Part shown: piece after piece, positions 31,117 through 40,353 of the stretch
Layout of the letters: each line of letters opens with the position of its first letter
How positions within the stretch are numbered: the first letter of the stretch is position 1
Assembly (NCBI RefSeq): GCF_004683965.1
Contig: NZ_CP038436.1
Span: 186,001 to 250,000 of the forward strand
Direction: 5' to 3'
Length of the DNA stretch: 64,000 nt
Source: Nocardioides seonyuensis
GTDB lineage: Bacteria; Actinomycetota; Actinomycetes; Propionibacteriales; Nocardioidaceae
Translations under genes and position numbers: made by a program
Notes under the pieces: model-generated
Told to the model about the DNA's origin: nothing
The model's database searches: none
The model's input: the letters and a program-made list of their open reading frames with translations, nothing else

Positions 31117-32067
31117 TCAGAAGTGGGTCCAGCCGGTGGAGCCGTCGTACGACGCCCCGTCGACCGTGACGCCCTCCCCCTCGGCGACGGCACCGATTAC
31201 CTGCCAGCCCTCGGGGACCGAGCCGGTGCCGGGGAACGTGGCGAGCAGCGCGTGGTCGTCGCCGCCGGCCAGGATGAACTCCATCGGGTCCGCGCCCAGG
31301 GCGGCACCAACGGCGTGCAGCGGCTCGGGGACCTCGAACGCGTCACGACGCACGTCGATGGCCACGCCGCTGGCCACGGCGACGTGCCCCGCCTCAGCGA
31401 GCAGTCCGTCGGAGACGTCGATCAGTGCTGTGGCGCCCGCCTCCGCGGCTGCCTGGCCCTGGGCGTAGGGAGGCCGCGGACGTCGGTAGGCCTCCACGAG
31501 GACCCTCGGCGACCGGAAGCCGCGGCCGAGGACCGCCAGTCCCCCCGCGGCCCAGCCCTGGCGACCCGCCAGCGCCAGCACGTCACCGGGCTGGGCTCCC
31601 GAGCGCAGGACCGGGGCCTGCGTGCACCGGCCCAGGACGGTCACCGAGATCACGACCTGGTCGGCCCGTGTCAGGTCACCGCCCACGACCGTGGCCCCGA
31701 CCTCGGCGCACTCCTGGGAGAAGCCGCGCGCGAAGTCGAGCGCCCAGGCGGCGGGGAGGTCGGCCGGGGCCGCCAGCCCGATCGTGAGGTGCGTCCCTCG
31801 CCCGCCCATGGCGTTGATGTCGGAGAGGTTCTGGGCGGCGGCGCGGTGGCCGACGTCCTCCGCGCTGGCCCAGTCCCGCCGGAAGTGGCGTCCCTCGACC
31901 ATGAGGTCGGTCGAGACCACCACGTGCCCGTGGCGGATCCGCAGCACCGCGGCGTCGTCGCCCGGCCCGACCAGGACCTGGTCGTCGGTGCCGAACTGCT
32001 CGACCAGGGCGGCGATTAGTCCGAACTCGCCGACGTCGGCGAGGGTGGCGTCGGGAGGAAGGACCAT
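31117..32067 (-). CDS. thiL: Thiamine-monophosphate kinase
   Basis: About 316 residues. The N-terminal GEFGLIAALVEQF, VLVGPGDDAAVL, the metal site VVSTDLMVEGRHF, and ALIDVSDGLLAEAGH are all family motifs. It phosphorylates thiamine monophosphate to thiamine diphosphate. The ATG of MVLPPDATLADVGEFG was chosen; the upstream extension lacks similarity. It is divergent from the Lrp-type small gene. Confidence 0.95.
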   Translation of the reverse strand: MVLPPDATLADVGEFGLIAALVEQFGTDDQVLVGPGDDAAVLRIRHGHVVVSTDLMVEGRHFRRDWASAEDVGHRAAAQNLSDINAMGGRGTHLTIGLAAPADLPAAWALDFARGFSQECAEVGATVVGGDLTRADQVVISVTVLGRCTQAPVLRSGAQPGDVLALAGRQGWAAGGLAVLGRGFRSPRVLVEAYRRPRPPYAQGQAAAEAGATALIDVSDGLLAEAGHVAVASGVAIDVRRDAFEVPEPLHAVGAALGADPMEFILAGGDDHALLATFPGTGSVPEGWQVIGAVAEGEGVTVDGASYDGSTGWTHF

Positions 32068-32144
32068 GCGCCCATCCCACCAGATCGCCTGTTCCGGTAG
32101 GTTTGGCCGGGTCCGACCCACCCGCCGAGCTCGAGGAGTCCACG

Positions 32145-32381
32145 ATGGTCGTCCAGGCCTACATCCTGATCCAGACCGACGTCGGCAAGGCCGCCGAGGT
32201 GGCCAGCGAGATCGCCCAGGTCAAGGGAGTCACCCTCGCCGAGGACGTGACCGGCCCCTACGACGTCATCGTCCGTGCCGAGGCCAAGAACGTCGACGAG
32301 CTCGGCAAGCTGGTCGTCTCCAAGGTGCAGAACCTCTCCGGGATCACCCGCACCCTGACCTGCCCCGTCGTCCACATCTGA
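32145..32381 (+). CDS. Stand-alone Lrp/AsnC ligand-binding (RAM) domain protein
   Basis: 78 residues beginning MVVQAYILIQTDVGKAAEVA. They form the regulatory RAM domain of Lrp/AsnC regulators (GVTLAEDVTGPYDVIVRAEA) without the helix-turn-helix. Such small proteins assemble as octamer-like rings and bind amino acids in related families. It cannot bind DNA alone; a metabolic sensor role is only inferred. GAGGAG is found ten bases before the ATG. It sits between thiL and ddl, a frequent actinobacterial arrangement. Confidence 0.85.
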   Translation: MVVQAYILIQTDVGKAAEVASEIAQVKGVTLAEDVTGPYDVIVRAEAKNVDELGKLVVSKVQNLSGITRTLTCPVVHI

Positions 32382-32399
32382 CCACCGGGACGGCCCGGC

Positions 32400-33536
32400 T
32401 CAGCGCAGGCCGGTGTCCCTCTGCAGCGCGAGCTGGATGAGGCGGTCGACCAGCTGGGGATAGGTCAGGCCGGCGGCCGCCCACAGCTGGGGGTACATCG
32501 AGGTCGGGGTGAACCCCGGCATCGTGTTGAGCTCGTTGATGACGACCGAGTCGTCAGGCATCAGAAAGAAGTCGACGCGGGCGAGCCCTTCGCAGGACAC
32601 GGCCTCGAAGGCGCGCAGCGCCATGGCGCGCAGCCGTTCCTCCACGTCGGCAGGCAGGTCGGCGGGGATGTCGATCTCGGTGTGCTGGTCGGGGAGGTAC
32701 TTCGCCTCGAAGTCGTAGAACTCGTGGTCGCCCCCGACGCGAAGCTCCCCGGGCCTGGACGTCTCCGGCGGACCCTCGAGCGACCCGAGGACGCCGCACT
32801 CGACCTCGCGGGCGCCCTCCATCGAGACCTCGACGAGGACCTTGGGGTCGTGGGCGAAGGCTTCCTCGAGGGCCCCCGCGACCTCGGAGGCGTCGTGGAT
32901 CTTGCTGATCCCCATGCTGGAGCCCGCCCTTGAGGGCTTGGAGAAGGAGGGGTAGCCCAATGACTCCACCCGCGCGAGGACGTCGCCGCGATCGGCTTCC
33001 CACTCCCGACGCGTGACGACGATGCCCGGGGTCACCGGGAGACCCGCTGCAGCCAGGGCGATCTTCATGAACGCCTTGTCCATGCCCAGGGCCGAGGCGA
33101 GCACGCCTGCTCCGACGTAGCGGACGCCCGCCATCTCGAACATGCCCTGGATGGTGCCGTCCTCCCCCCACGGCCCGTGCAGGACCGGGAAGACCACGTC
33201 GACCTCGCCCAGCGTCTGCGGGGGTTGGCCGGGCTCGCTCACGACCAGGTCGGTGTGGGCCTCCTCGCGCATGAGCGAGATCGCGGCCCGCTCACCGTCG
33301 ACCGCAGGCAGCGCCGACCCGTGCAGCGCCAGCCGAGAGGTGTCGCCGGACTCCAGGACCCACCGGCCGTCGGCGGCGATCCCCACCGGGACGACGTCGT
33401 AGACCTCGCGGTCGATGGCCCTCAGGACGCTGCCCGCGGTGATGCAGGAGATGGCGTGCTCGCTGGAACGGCCACCGAAGACGACGGCGACGCGGGGCTT
33501 GCGCTGGCCCGAGGCCATCAGCTGGGAGGAGTTCAT
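32400..33536 (-). CDS. ddl: D-alanine--D-alanine ligase
   Basis: 378 residues of the ATP-grasp ligase. VAVVFGGRSSEHAIS is the N-terminal signature, VFPVLHGPWGEDGTIQG the second, and VINELNTMPGFTPTSMYPQL the third with metal and substrate residues. It makes the D-Ala-D-Ala dipeptide of peptidoglycan. The tyrosine-containing active-site segment HEFYDFEAKYL is the D-Ala-D-Ala (not D-Lac) form. It is divergent from the PLP gene with 33 bases between starts. Confidence 0.96.
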   Translation of the reverse strand: MNSSQLMASGQRKPRVAVVFGGRSSEHAISCITAGSVLRAIDREVYDVVPVGIAADGRWVLESGDTSRLALHGSALPAVDGERAAISLMREEAHTDLVVSEPGQPPQTLGEVDVVFPVLHGPWGEDGTIQGMFEMAGVRYVGAGVLASALGMDKAFMKIALAAAGLPVTPGIVVTRREWEADRGDVLARVESLGYPSFSKPSRAGSSMGISKIHDASEVAGALEEAFAHDPKVLVEVSMEGAREVECGVLGSLEGPPETSRPGELRVGGDHEFYDFEAKYLPDQHTEIDIPADLPADVEERLRAMALRAFEAVSCEGLARVDFFLMPDDSVVINELNTMPGFTPTSMYPQLWAAAGLTYPQLVDRLIQLALQRDTGLR

Positions 33537-33569
33537 CGTGCCCGACCCTATCCACCTACGCTGGCCGTC

Positions 33570-34667
33570 ATGGAACCCAGCACGCAGCCCTCCTCGTTGC
33601 GCCCCAGCACCAGGGCCGTCCACGCAGGTCGGCCGGACCGCACACCCGACAGCCCGCTGAACGAGCCGATCACGATGGCCTCGACCTACGTCGCCGGCGG
33701 GACCACCGAGTACGGCCGCTACGGCAACCCCACGTGGACGGCGCTGGAGGAGGCGATCGGGTCCCTGGAGGGCGGCCGGTGCCTCACGTTCGCCTCCGGG
33801 CTGGCCGCGGTGTCGACCGTCCTGGACCTCGTGGGCGCCGGGCAGAAGGTCGTGGCACCGCGCCACTCCTACAACGGCACGGTGATGCAGCTGGCCGACC
33901 TCGAGTCGCGCGGCAGGATCGTCGCGGAGCTGGTCGACATCACCGACACCGACGCCGTGGTGTCGGCCTGTGCCGACGCAGCGCTCGTCTGGCTGGAGTC
34001 GCCCACCAACCCCGCCCTCGAGGTGGCCGACATCGCCACCATCACCGCTGCTGCCCAGGAGGCCGGTGCCTACGTCGTCGTCGACAACACCTTCGCCACC
34101 CCCCTGCTGCAGACTCCGTTCGACCACGACGTCGACATCGTCGTGCACTCCGCCACGAAGTTCCTGGCCGGTCACTCCGACGTGCTCATGGGTGCCGTGT
34201 GCACCAGGGACGACGAGCTGTACGACGTGCTCAAGAGTCGCCGCGACCTGCTCGGCGCGATCCCGGGGGCCTTCGAGGCATGGCTGACCCTCCGCGGGCT
34301 CCGCACGCTGCACCTGCGCGTCGAGAGGGCCCAGGCCAACGCCCAGGAGCTGGTCACCCGGCTGCGGGAGCACCCTGCGGTCGGTGAGGTCCGCTACCCC
34401 GGCTTCGGTGCCATCGTGAGCGTCGTACTGGCTCCCTCGGACACCAACCAGGGCGAGCTGGCCGCCGACCTGCTCACGCGCAAGACGTCGCTCTGGGTGC
34501 ACGCCACGTCGCTGGGCGGGGTGGAGTCGACGTTCGAGCGTCGTCGGCGCTGGAAGACCGAGCCCGCCACCATCCCGGACGCACTCGTGCGGATGTCCGT
34601 CGGGATCGAGGACGTCGAGGACCTGTGGGACGACCTCCGCCAGGCGCTCGACGGGTGCGTGGGCTAG
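33570..34667 (+). CDS. Cys/Met metabolism PLP enzyme (cystathionine gamma-synthase/lyase type)
   Basis: 365 residues. AVHAGRPDRTPDSPLNEPI, the RYGNPTWTALEEAIGSLEGG region, and the PLP-lysine in IVVHSATKFLAGHSD are all present. The family covers cystathionine gamma-synthase, gamma-lyase and methionine gamma-lyase; the exact reaction cannot be fixed. Its stop TAG is immediately followed by the convergent gpsA stop, so no spacer or terminator separates the two. Confidence 0.9.
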   Translation: MEPSTQPSSLRPSTRAVHAGRPDRTPDSPLNEPITMASTYVAGGTTEYGRYGNPTWTALEEAIGSLEGGRCLTFASGLAAVSTVLDLVGAGQKVVAPRHSYNGTVMQLADLESRGRIVAELVDITDTDAVVSACADAALVWLESPTNPALEVADIATITAAAQEAGAYVVVDNTFATPLLQTPFDHDVDIVVHSATKFLAGHSDVLMGAVCTRDDELYDVLKSRRDLLGAIPGAFEAWLTLRGLRTLHLRVERAQANAQELVTRLREHPAVGEVRYPGFGAIVSVVLAPSDTNQGELAADLLTRKTSLWVHATSLGGVESTFERRRRWKTEPATIPDALVRMSVGIEDVEDLWDDLRQALDGCVG

Positions 34668-35669
34668 CTAGTCGCGCTCTGCCTTGGTGTCGCGCTTGAT
34701 GAAGCTCTGCATCATGTCCTGCGCGGTCATCTTGCCGTCGACGACCGCGTCGACGGCAGCGGCGATGGGAGCGTCGACCCCGACACGGTCCGCGAGGGCG
34801 AGCAGCGACTTGCAGGACTTGGCACCCTCGGCGACCTGGCGCGTGGTGGCGTAGATCTCCTCGGTCGTCATGCCCTGGCCCAGCCGCTCACCGAAGGTGC
34901 GGTTGCGCGAGAGGGGCGAGGAGCACGTGGCGACGAGGTCGCCGAGTCCGGCGAGACCCATCAGGGTGAGCGGGTCGGCCCCCTGCGCGGTCGCGAGCCG
35001 GGCAGTCTCGGCGAGGCCGCGCGTGATCACCGAGGCGGTGGTGTTGTCACCGAAGCCGAGGCCTACCGCCATGCCGACCGCGAGGCCGATGACGTTCTTG
35101 TAGGCGCCGCCGATCTCGCAGCCGAGCACGTCGGTGGAGGTGTAGGGACGGAAGGCTGGGCCGTGGATCATCGCCTGGAGGCGCTTGGCCTGGTCCTCGT
35201 CGGTGCACGCCACCACGGAGGCGGCCGGCTCGCGTCGGGCGATCTCGTGGGCCAGGTTGGGACCACTGACCACCGCGATGCGGGAGGGGTCGGCACCGGT
35301 CACCTCGTGGATGACCTCGCTCATCCGCATCAGCGTGCCGAGCTCGACGCCCTTCATGAGCGACACCAGCGTGGTGTCGGGCCCGATGAGTGGCGCCCAC
35401 TCGGTGAGGTTCTCCCGCAACGTCTGGGAGGGGACGGTGAGGATCGCGACGTCGGCACCGGACATGGCCTGCTCGGCGTCGGCCGTGGCCGAGATCGAGG
35501 TCGGGAGCTCCACCCCGGGCAGGTAGTCGGTGTTCTCCCGGCGGTCGTTGATCGTCTCGACGACGCTCTCGCGCCTGGCCCAGAGGCTGACGTCGTTGCC
35601 GGCGTCGGCCAGCACGAGCGAGAAGGCGGTGCCCCAGGACCCGGCACTGAACACGGCGACCTTGCTCAC
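34668..35669 (-). CDS. gpsA: Glycerol-3-phosphate dehydrogenase [NAD(P)+]
   Basis: 333 residues. The Rossmann site reads [19 protein letters not shown]; the first glycine of GxGxxG is Ser here, the rest is intact. [16 protein letters not shown], the catalytic lysine region [17 protein letters not shown], and the C-terminal helix domain are present. It makes sn-glycerol-3-phosphate for phospholipids. Its GTG overlaps the plsC stop by four bases, which pairs it with the next lipid step. Confidence 0.94.
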   Translation of the reverse strand: MSKVAVFSAGSWGTAFSLVLADAGNDVSLWARRESVVETINDRRENTDYLPGVELPTSISATADAEQAMSGADVAILTVPSQTLRENLTEWAPLIGPDTTLVSLMKGVELGTLMRMSEVIHEVTGADPSRIAVVSGPNLAHEIARREPAASVVACTDEDQAKRLQAMIHGPAFRPYTSTDVLGCEIGGAYKNVIGLAVGMAVGLGFGDNTTASVITRGLAETARLATAQGADPLTLMGLAGLGDLVATCSSPLSRNRTFGERLGQGMTTEEIYATTRQVAEGAKSCKSLLALADRVGVDAPIAAAVDAVVDGKMTAQDMMQSFIKRDTKAERD

Positions 35670-36442
35670 GGGTGCCTCCTCCGCTTCTTCGACCTCGACG
35701 CGCCCGGGTTGCCGATCTCGGTGACCCCGGCCTTCCTGGGGTCGAACCTATCGGTGGGCGCCTTCTCCCCGCGCAGGTCCTCCACGATGTCGGTGATGGC
35801 TCGCATGATGCGACGCGTCGCCTCCGCCGTGGTCGCGGTGGTGACGGGCTGGCCCAGCAGGTCGTCCAGGTCGACCGGGTCACCGACCTTCATGACGACC
35901 CTCTTGCGCGGGAACAGGTGGGGACGCGTCGAGTAGGGGTAGAGCACGTCCTGGGCTCCCCAGTGACCCACCGGGATCACCGGACACCCGGTGGCGAGCG
36001 CGATCCGGGCGGCGCCGGACTTGCCGGCCATGGGCCACAGGTCCGGGTCCCGGGTCAAGGTGCCCTCGGGGTAGACGATGATGCACTCGCCCTCGCGCAC
36101 GGCTGTGACAGCGGCGTCGAAGGCACCGACGGCGTTGCGGCTGAGGCGCTCCACCGGGATCTGACCCAGCGCCCTCAGGAAGGCGCCGAGGAAGCGGTTC
36201 TTGAAGAGGCCGGACTTGGCGAGGTAGCGCGGCAGCCGGCCGTGGTCGTAGACCAGGTGGGCCGAGAGCATCGGGTCGATGTGGGAGACGTGGTTGAGCA
36301 CCAGGATGCAGCCACCTGTGGCCGGGATCTTCTCCCCGTCGATCCAGGTGTGGGCGACCGCGGAGAGCAGCGTCGGACGCAGGATCGACTCTGCGACGAC
36401 GAACGGCCACCCTCGCTTCCGCTCAAGCTTGCGGACCCGCAC
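35666..36442 (-). CDS. plsC: 1-acyl-sn-glycerol-3-phosphate acyltransferase
   Basis: 258 residues. The acyltransferase motifs are [13 protein letters not shown] (Hx4D), [10 protein letters not shown], and [14 protein letters not shown]. It transfers an acyl chain to lysophosphatidic acid to give phosphatidic acid. GTG before [10 protein letters not shown] was chosen as start. The C-terminus is basic ([10 protein letters not shown]). Coupled to gpsA, the pair supplies phospholipid precursors. Confidence 0.9.
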   Translation of the reverse strand: MRVRKLERKRGWPFVVAESILRPTLLSAVAHTWIDGEKIPATGGCILVLNHVSHIDPMLSAHLVYDHGRLPRYLAKSGLFKNRFLGAFLRALGQIPVERLSRNAVGAFDAAVTAVREGECIIVYPEGTLTRDPDLWPMAGKSGAARIALATGCPVIPVGHWGAQDVLYPYSTRPHLFPRKRVVMKVGDPVDLDDLLGQPVTTATTAEATRRIMRAITDIVEDLRGEKAPTDRFDPRKAGVTEIGNPGASRSKKRRRHP

Positions 36443-36526
36443 GCCGCCACTCCGATCTCTACGGCCCAAGCGGCCGGGACACACCCTGCGTCGCGAAGCA
36501 GGCTACTCGCTGGCACACTCCTTCGG

Positions 36527-37153
36527 GTGTCCACGACGCCCCGACACCATGTCGTGATCCTGCCGGTGAAGCCGCCAGCGATCGGCAAGTCGCGCCTGAC
36601 CGGGCTGCCCGACGACGTACGACGCCGGCTCGCCGGCGCCTTCGCCCTCGACACCGCTCGAGCTGCGTTGATGACGCCGGGCGTCACCGCGGTGCTGGCC
36701 GTCACCGACGACTACCGCTTCGCCTCACAGCTCCGTGAACTGGGGTGCGAGGTGATCCCGGACGGTACGACGACCGACCTCAACGTCGTGCTGGTGCAGG
36801 CCGCGGCCGAAGCAGTGAGGCGTTGGGAAGGCGCGTGGCCGGTCGTGCTCTGCGCAGACCTGCCGACCTTGCGGTCCGAGGAGCTTGCCGACGTCCTCGA
36901 CGCGCTGCCGCCCGACTCCCCCGGCTTCGTGCGGGACTCCTCGGGCACCGGCACCACCGTCTACGGCGCACCTGTGGGCCTGTTCGCTCCCTACTTCGGA
37001 CCGGGCTCGGCTGGCGCGCACGTCGCGGCGGGCGCCCAGGAGGTCGTCGTACCAGCGCCCACAGTCCGGCACGACGTCGACGACGTCGAGGCTCTCAACG
37101 TCGCGCGTGAGCTCGGGCTGGGTCCTCACACGAGTGCGATCGACCTCGACTGA
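36527..37153 (+). CDS. cofC: 2-phospho-L-lactate guanylyltransferase (coenzyme F420 synthesis)
   Basis: 208 residues from GTG. VVILPVKPPAIGKSRLTGLP is the CofC nucleotide-binding start, followed by VVLCADLPTLRSEELADVL and TGTTVYGAP. In actinobacteria the substrate may be phosphoenolpyruvate rather than phospholactate. The next steps (fbiA, fbiB) are not in the window. It is divergent from plsC. F420 use fits actinobacteria. Confidence 0.9.
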   Translation: MSTTPRHHVVILPVKPPAIGKSRLTGLPDDVRRRLAGAFALDTARAALMTPGVTAVLAVTDDYRFASQLRELGCEVIPDGTTTDLNVVLVQAAAEAVRRWEGAWPVVLCADLPTLRSEELADVLDALPPDSPGFVRDSSGTGTTVYGAPVGLFAPYFGPGSAGAHVAAGAQEVVVPAPTVRHDVDDVEALNVARELGLGPHTSAIDLD

Positions 37154-37159
37154 CTGGCC

Positions 37160-37325
37160 CGGTGGTCGAGGAGGGCGGACGCCCTCCCTCGGTGATTGAG
37201 GAAGGAAGGCCCCTCCGGTGGTTGAGGAAGGGCGCCCCTTCGGTGGTTGAGGAGGAACGAAGTTTCGTCTCGAAACCCCGCACCCCTCGCTGGTTGAGGA
37301 AGGACGAAGTCCTGTCTCGAAACCC
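37160..37325. repeat. Cluster of five degenerate GGTGGTTGAGGA-hairpin repeats
   Basis: Five units start with cGGTGGTTGAGGA or close variants (near 37161, 37190, 37216, 37241 and 37288), each followed by a short inverted repeat such as GAAGGGCGCCCCTTC or GGACGAAGTCC. The last two end in TCTCGAAACCC. The pattern resembles the intergenic palindromic repeats seen in Nocardioides-type genomes; that recognition is from memory. Spacing is uneven, so it is not a CRISPR array. It fills the gap between cofC and the HNH gene. Confidence 0.7.
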
Positions 37326-37383
37326 CTGTGGAATGGCGGTTCTCGGGCCTTCGACTGTCGGTGGCGACTGGTTGAGTATTCCC

Positions 37384-38757
37384 ATGACCAGCACCGCACA
37401 AGACTCCGATCCCGAGGTCGTCGACCTCGCGGACGCGAGCGTGCGTGGCCTGCTGGAGCAGGCCGCCGAGTGCGAGGCCGTGATGCGCGAAGCGGCAGTG
37501 CACCAGCTGCGCATCGCCTACGAATGGGCTGTTGCGCACCCGGTCGTGGATGCGGCCGAGACTCCTCATGGGCCTGTCCTCCCTTCGGTCCTGGAAGCCC
37601 CAGAGACGTTGGGTGGTGCAGGGACGCCGGCGGTGGCGGCGTTCACCGCCGAGCCGCTCGCCGTCGCCTGCGGGATCGCACCCACTGCTGCGACGGCGTT
37701 GCTGGCTGATGCGCTGGACCTCCACCACCGGCTCCCGGTGCTCTGGGACCAGACCCAGGCCGGGCTGGTTGCGGTGTGGAAGGCGCGCCGGGTCGCCTTC
37801 CGGACCCGAGACCTGTCCCTGGACGCTGCCCTGTGGGTGGACCGGCAGACCGCCGGCAGGGTCGGTTCCCTCGGCCTCGGGGCACTGGACCGGCTGATCG
37901 CCGAGGCCGCGGCCCGGGTGGACGGCGAGCCCCTGGCCGAGAAGGAGAAGCGCCAGCGCAGCGAGTGGGACGTGAAGCTCAACCACCGCGACCCGAGTCA
38001 GGGCGGCGCCACCAGTGAGCTCCACGCGATCGGCGACACTCTCGACCTGACCCGGTTCCACGACATCGTGTGCGCCGAAGCAGAAGCACTCGGGTCCCTG
38101 GGTGACGACGACAGCTTTGAGGTCCGCAAGGCCAAGGCCCTCGGTGTCATCGCCGACGCGCAGGCCCGCCTCGACCTCACCAGCCTCCTCGACCAGGACA
38201 CCAGCCCCGAGGACCAGACCCAGCTGCGGCGTCGCCTGATCGAGCGCCGCGACGCCAAGGTCCGCCTCTACCTCCACGCCTCCCTCGCCGACGTCGTCGC
38301 CGGCACGTCCGGCGCGGTCGGCACGGTCGAAGGGCTCGGCCCGGTCACCCTGGCCCAGATCAAGGACTGGGCCGGCCGCTCCCGCCTCACCATCCAGCCG
38401 GTCCTCCACGTCGCCACCGAGGACACCTGGTCCGTCGACCGCCACGACCCGCCCCCGCGGATGACCGAGCAGGTCGTCCTGCGCGACCCGACCTGCGTGT
38501 TCCCCTGGTGCTCACACCCCTCACGGCACGCCGACCTCGACCACATCGAGCCCTACGAGGACCCCGACGAAGGCGGACCACCGGGCCAGACGAGACCTGA
38601 CAATCTCGCGCCGCTGTGTCGAAGACACCACCGCGCCAAGACAACAGGCCGCTGGAGCTACCAACGCACCGCACCCGGCACCTACCTCTGGACCGGACCC
38701 GCCGCCCTCACCGCCCTCGTCACCCCCACCGGCACCATCACCCTGCCCACGAGCTGA
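37384..38757 (+). CDS. DUF222 / HNH endonuclease-domain protein (13E12-like)
   Basis: 457 residues. The N-terminal DUF222 region includes LEQAAECEAVMREAAVHQLR and ALLADALDLHHRLPVLWD. The C-terminus holds an HNH zinc finger: CVFPWCSHPSRHADLDHIEP, then NLAPLCRRHHRAKT. This family is highly multiplied in actinobacteria (REP13E12 in mycobacteria), and its role is unknown though a mobile or SOS-linked nuclease is suspected. The ATG was chosen by the start of similarity. No SOS box is seen in front of this copy. Confidence 0.88.
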   Translation: MTSTAQDSDPEVVDLADASVRGLLEQAAECEAVMREAAVHQLRIAYEWAVAHPVVDAAETPHGPVLPSVLEAPETLGGAGTPAVAAFTAEPLAVACGIAPTAATALLADALDLHHRLPVLWDQTQAGLVAVWKARRVAFRTRDLSLDAALWVDRQTAGRVGSLGLGALDRLIAEAAARVDGEPLAEKEKRQRSEWDVKLNHRDPSQGGATSELHAIGDTLDLTRFHDIVCAEAEALGSLGDDDSFEVRKAKALGVIADAQARLDLTSLLDQDTSPEDQTQLRRRLIERRDAKVRLYLHASLADVVAGTSGAVGTVEGLGPVTLAQIKDWAGRSRLTIQPVLHVATEDTWSVDRHDPPPRMTEQVVLRDPTCVFPWCSHPSRHADLDHIEPYEDPDEGGPPGQTRPDNLAPLCRRHHRAKTTGRWSYQRTAPGTYLWTGPAALTALVTPTGTITLPTS

Positions 38758-39033
38758 GGTCCGATCACACGGATGTCAGTTCGCCCTGCGACTGGCTGAG
38801 TTCCACTCGGCTGGAAGGTCGCGCGGTCATGGTGCGGGCATGCCTTACCCGAGTCAGACACATCTGCGATACGGCGCTCTCGCAGGTCGGGAAGACACTT
38901 GGTCCCGTGCCTAGGAGAACGAGCCAGGACATTCCCCGTTGCCCTCCCGGCCCAGCGCAGCGCACGCATCGCGACAGGTCCGGATGCCCGCGAAGCCCCC
39001 GGCGCGGTGGCTTCGCGGCGTCATACTCATGCG
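38758..39033. other. Gene-free stretch between HNH gene and small membrane gene
   Basis: No supported gene, RNA or strong hairpin is visible. Open frames here do not resemble proteins. A promoter for the following membrane gene may be within it but no clear -35/-10 pair stands out. Confidence 0.5.
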
Positions 39034-39348
39034 ATGTCACCGCCACCTGTGCCCCACAACCCGGCTTGGCCTCGGCTGGTAGCCGTGGCATTCGCCGCTC
39101 AGGCGTCGGTGTCCGTTGTCGCATGGTTCCTGATCAACGACAGGTCACGCGCCCGTGGCATCTGGGTGACCAGTGACTTCATCGAATGGGCCACGCTGAG
39201 CGCGCTCTGGGCGGTGATGCTGGTCGTGTTCGCGGGATTGGCCCTACGCCGTTGGCTCGCGACTTCGGCGGTCGCCGCTGGGTGTTTTCTGGCGGGCATG
39301 TCGGGGCTGGCCGTCTTCGTCGCTTGGGCAGTGTTCAACTCGGCGTAG
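39034..39348 (+). CDS. Small membrane protein with three helices (104 aa)
   Basis: Starts MSPPPVPHNPAWPRL, then three hydrophobic segments: LVAVAFAAQASVSVVAWFLI, ATLSALWAVMLVVFAGLAL and AVAAGCFLAGMSGLAVFVAWA. No family is recognised. A short hairpin CGGGAGG/CCTCCCG lies five bases behind the stop and could end the transcript. The evidence is coding structure only. Confidence 0.5.
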   Translation: MSPPPVPHNPAWPRLVAVAFAAQASVSVVAWFLINDRSRARGIWVTSDFIEWATLSALWAVMLVVFAGLALRRWLATSAVAAGCFLAGMSGLAVFVAWAVFNSA

Positions 39349-39422
39349 CCGCCGGGAGGCACCTCCCGACATCGGCAGATCAAGTAGCCGGCGTTCCGAC
39401 ACGGGCAGGACCAGCAGAAATG

Positions 39423-39456
39423 CCTCGAGGGCGAGCCCGCAGGCCCGCCCTCGAGG
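39423..39456 (-). terminator. Terminator of hup
   Basis: A perfect 11-bp stem CCTCGAGGGCG / CGCCCTCGAGG with a 12-base loop, 11 bases after the hup stop on the minus strand and followed there by GCATTTCTGC. Confidence 0.7.
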
Positions 39457-39467
39457 AAAGTGGTGCG

Positions 39468-40139
39468 TCAGGACTTCTTGGCGGTCTTCTTCGCCGGAGC
39501 CTTCTTGGCCGTGGTGGTCTTCTTGGCGGGAGTGGCCTTCTTCGCCGTGGTCTTCTTGGCCGGCGTCGACTTCTTGGCCGGGGTGGCCTTCTTCGCCGTG
39601 GTCTTCTTGGCCGGCGTCGTCTTCTTGGCAGCCGCGGTCTTGGCGGGAGCGGTCTTCTTGGCCGGGGTGGCCTTCTTCGCCGTGGTCTTCTTGGCCGGCG
39701 TGGCCTTCTTGGCAGCTGCCGTCTTTGCCGGCGTGGCCTTCTTGGCCGGGGTGGCCTTCTTCGTCGCCGCAGCCCGGGCCGGGGCGGACACCGCGGACGC
39801 GGCAGCGCGCACCTGGGCCGGAGGCTTGGGCATGTTGGCTGCCGTCAGCTTCTGGAGCTTCTTGGCGCCGGAGATGATGTCCTTGAACTCCTTGCCTGCG
39901 GAGAACTTCGGCACCGACTTCTTCTTGGACTTGATGCGCTCGCCGGTCTGCGGGTTGCGGACCCAGCGGGCGTTGCGCACCGCCTTCTCGAACGAACCGA
40001 AGCCGGTGATCGCCACCTTCTCACCCCGCGCGACTTCGCGGGTGATGGTGTCGAGCACCGAGTCGAGTGCGTGGGCCGCCTGCTTGCGGTTCCCCTCGTA
40101 ACGCGCGGCGAGCGCGTCGATGAGCTGTGACTTGTTCAC
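39468..40139 (-). CDS. hup: HU DNA-binding protein with histone H1-like Lys-rich tail
   Basis: 223 residues. The first 90 are HU: VNKSQLIDALAARYEGNRKQ, ITGFGSFEKAVRNARWVRNP, KFSAGKEFKD. The rest is a tail of PAKK/TAKK repeats (KKATPAKK, KKTTPAKK and variants) as in HupB/Hlp of mycobacteria and Streptomyces. HU bends and compacts DNA; the tail adds non-specific DNA contacts and is a target of lysine modification in relatives. GTG was chosen as start because AAGGGA lies at the right distance; the upstream ATG would contain that site. Confidence 0.95.
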   Translation of the reverse strand: MNKSQLIDALAARYEGNRKQAAHALDSVLDTITREVARGEKVAITGFGSFEKAVRNARWVRNPQTGERIKSKKKSVPKFSAGKEFKDIISGAKKLQKLTAANMPKPPAQVRAAASAVSAPARAAATKKATPAKKATPAKTAAAKKATPAKKTTAKKATPAKKTAPAKTAAAKKTTPAKKTTAKKATPAKKSTPAKKTTAKKATPAKKTTTAKKAPAKKTAKKS

Positions 40140-40311
40140 TAGCTTCCCTTCCAATGAACCCGGGTGCCGAGCCGATGCTCGACCTCATGGAGTGCACGCT
40201 AGGTATTCGCAAGGACCGCCACAATCACCAACCGCCCATTTTCCGGGGTTTTTTCGGGTGTCCGAAACGTCCATGGGACCACTGGTCGGCCTTGGAATGT
40301 CATAGAAATGG

Positions 40312-40340
40312 CGAGAACCCCCATGGAATGGGGGTTCTCG
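40312..40340 (-). terminator. Terminator of leuCD
   Basis: A perfect 13-bp stem CGAGAACCCCCAT / ATGGGGGTTCTCG with a 3-base loop, 13 bases after the leuD stop. On the minus strand it is followed by CCATTTCTATG. This is the clearest hairpin in this stretch. Confidence 0.85.
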
Positions 40341-40353
40341 TCGAAGTTGGTGC

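Noticed and set aside
37160..37325. CRISPR array
   Set aside because: Units vary in length and contain internal palindromes instead of unique spacers; no cas genes are present.
39468..39790. Long direct-repeat region that might be taken for a CRISPR or minisatellite
   Set aside because: It is the coding sequence of the PAKK-type tail of HU, with repeats in frame.
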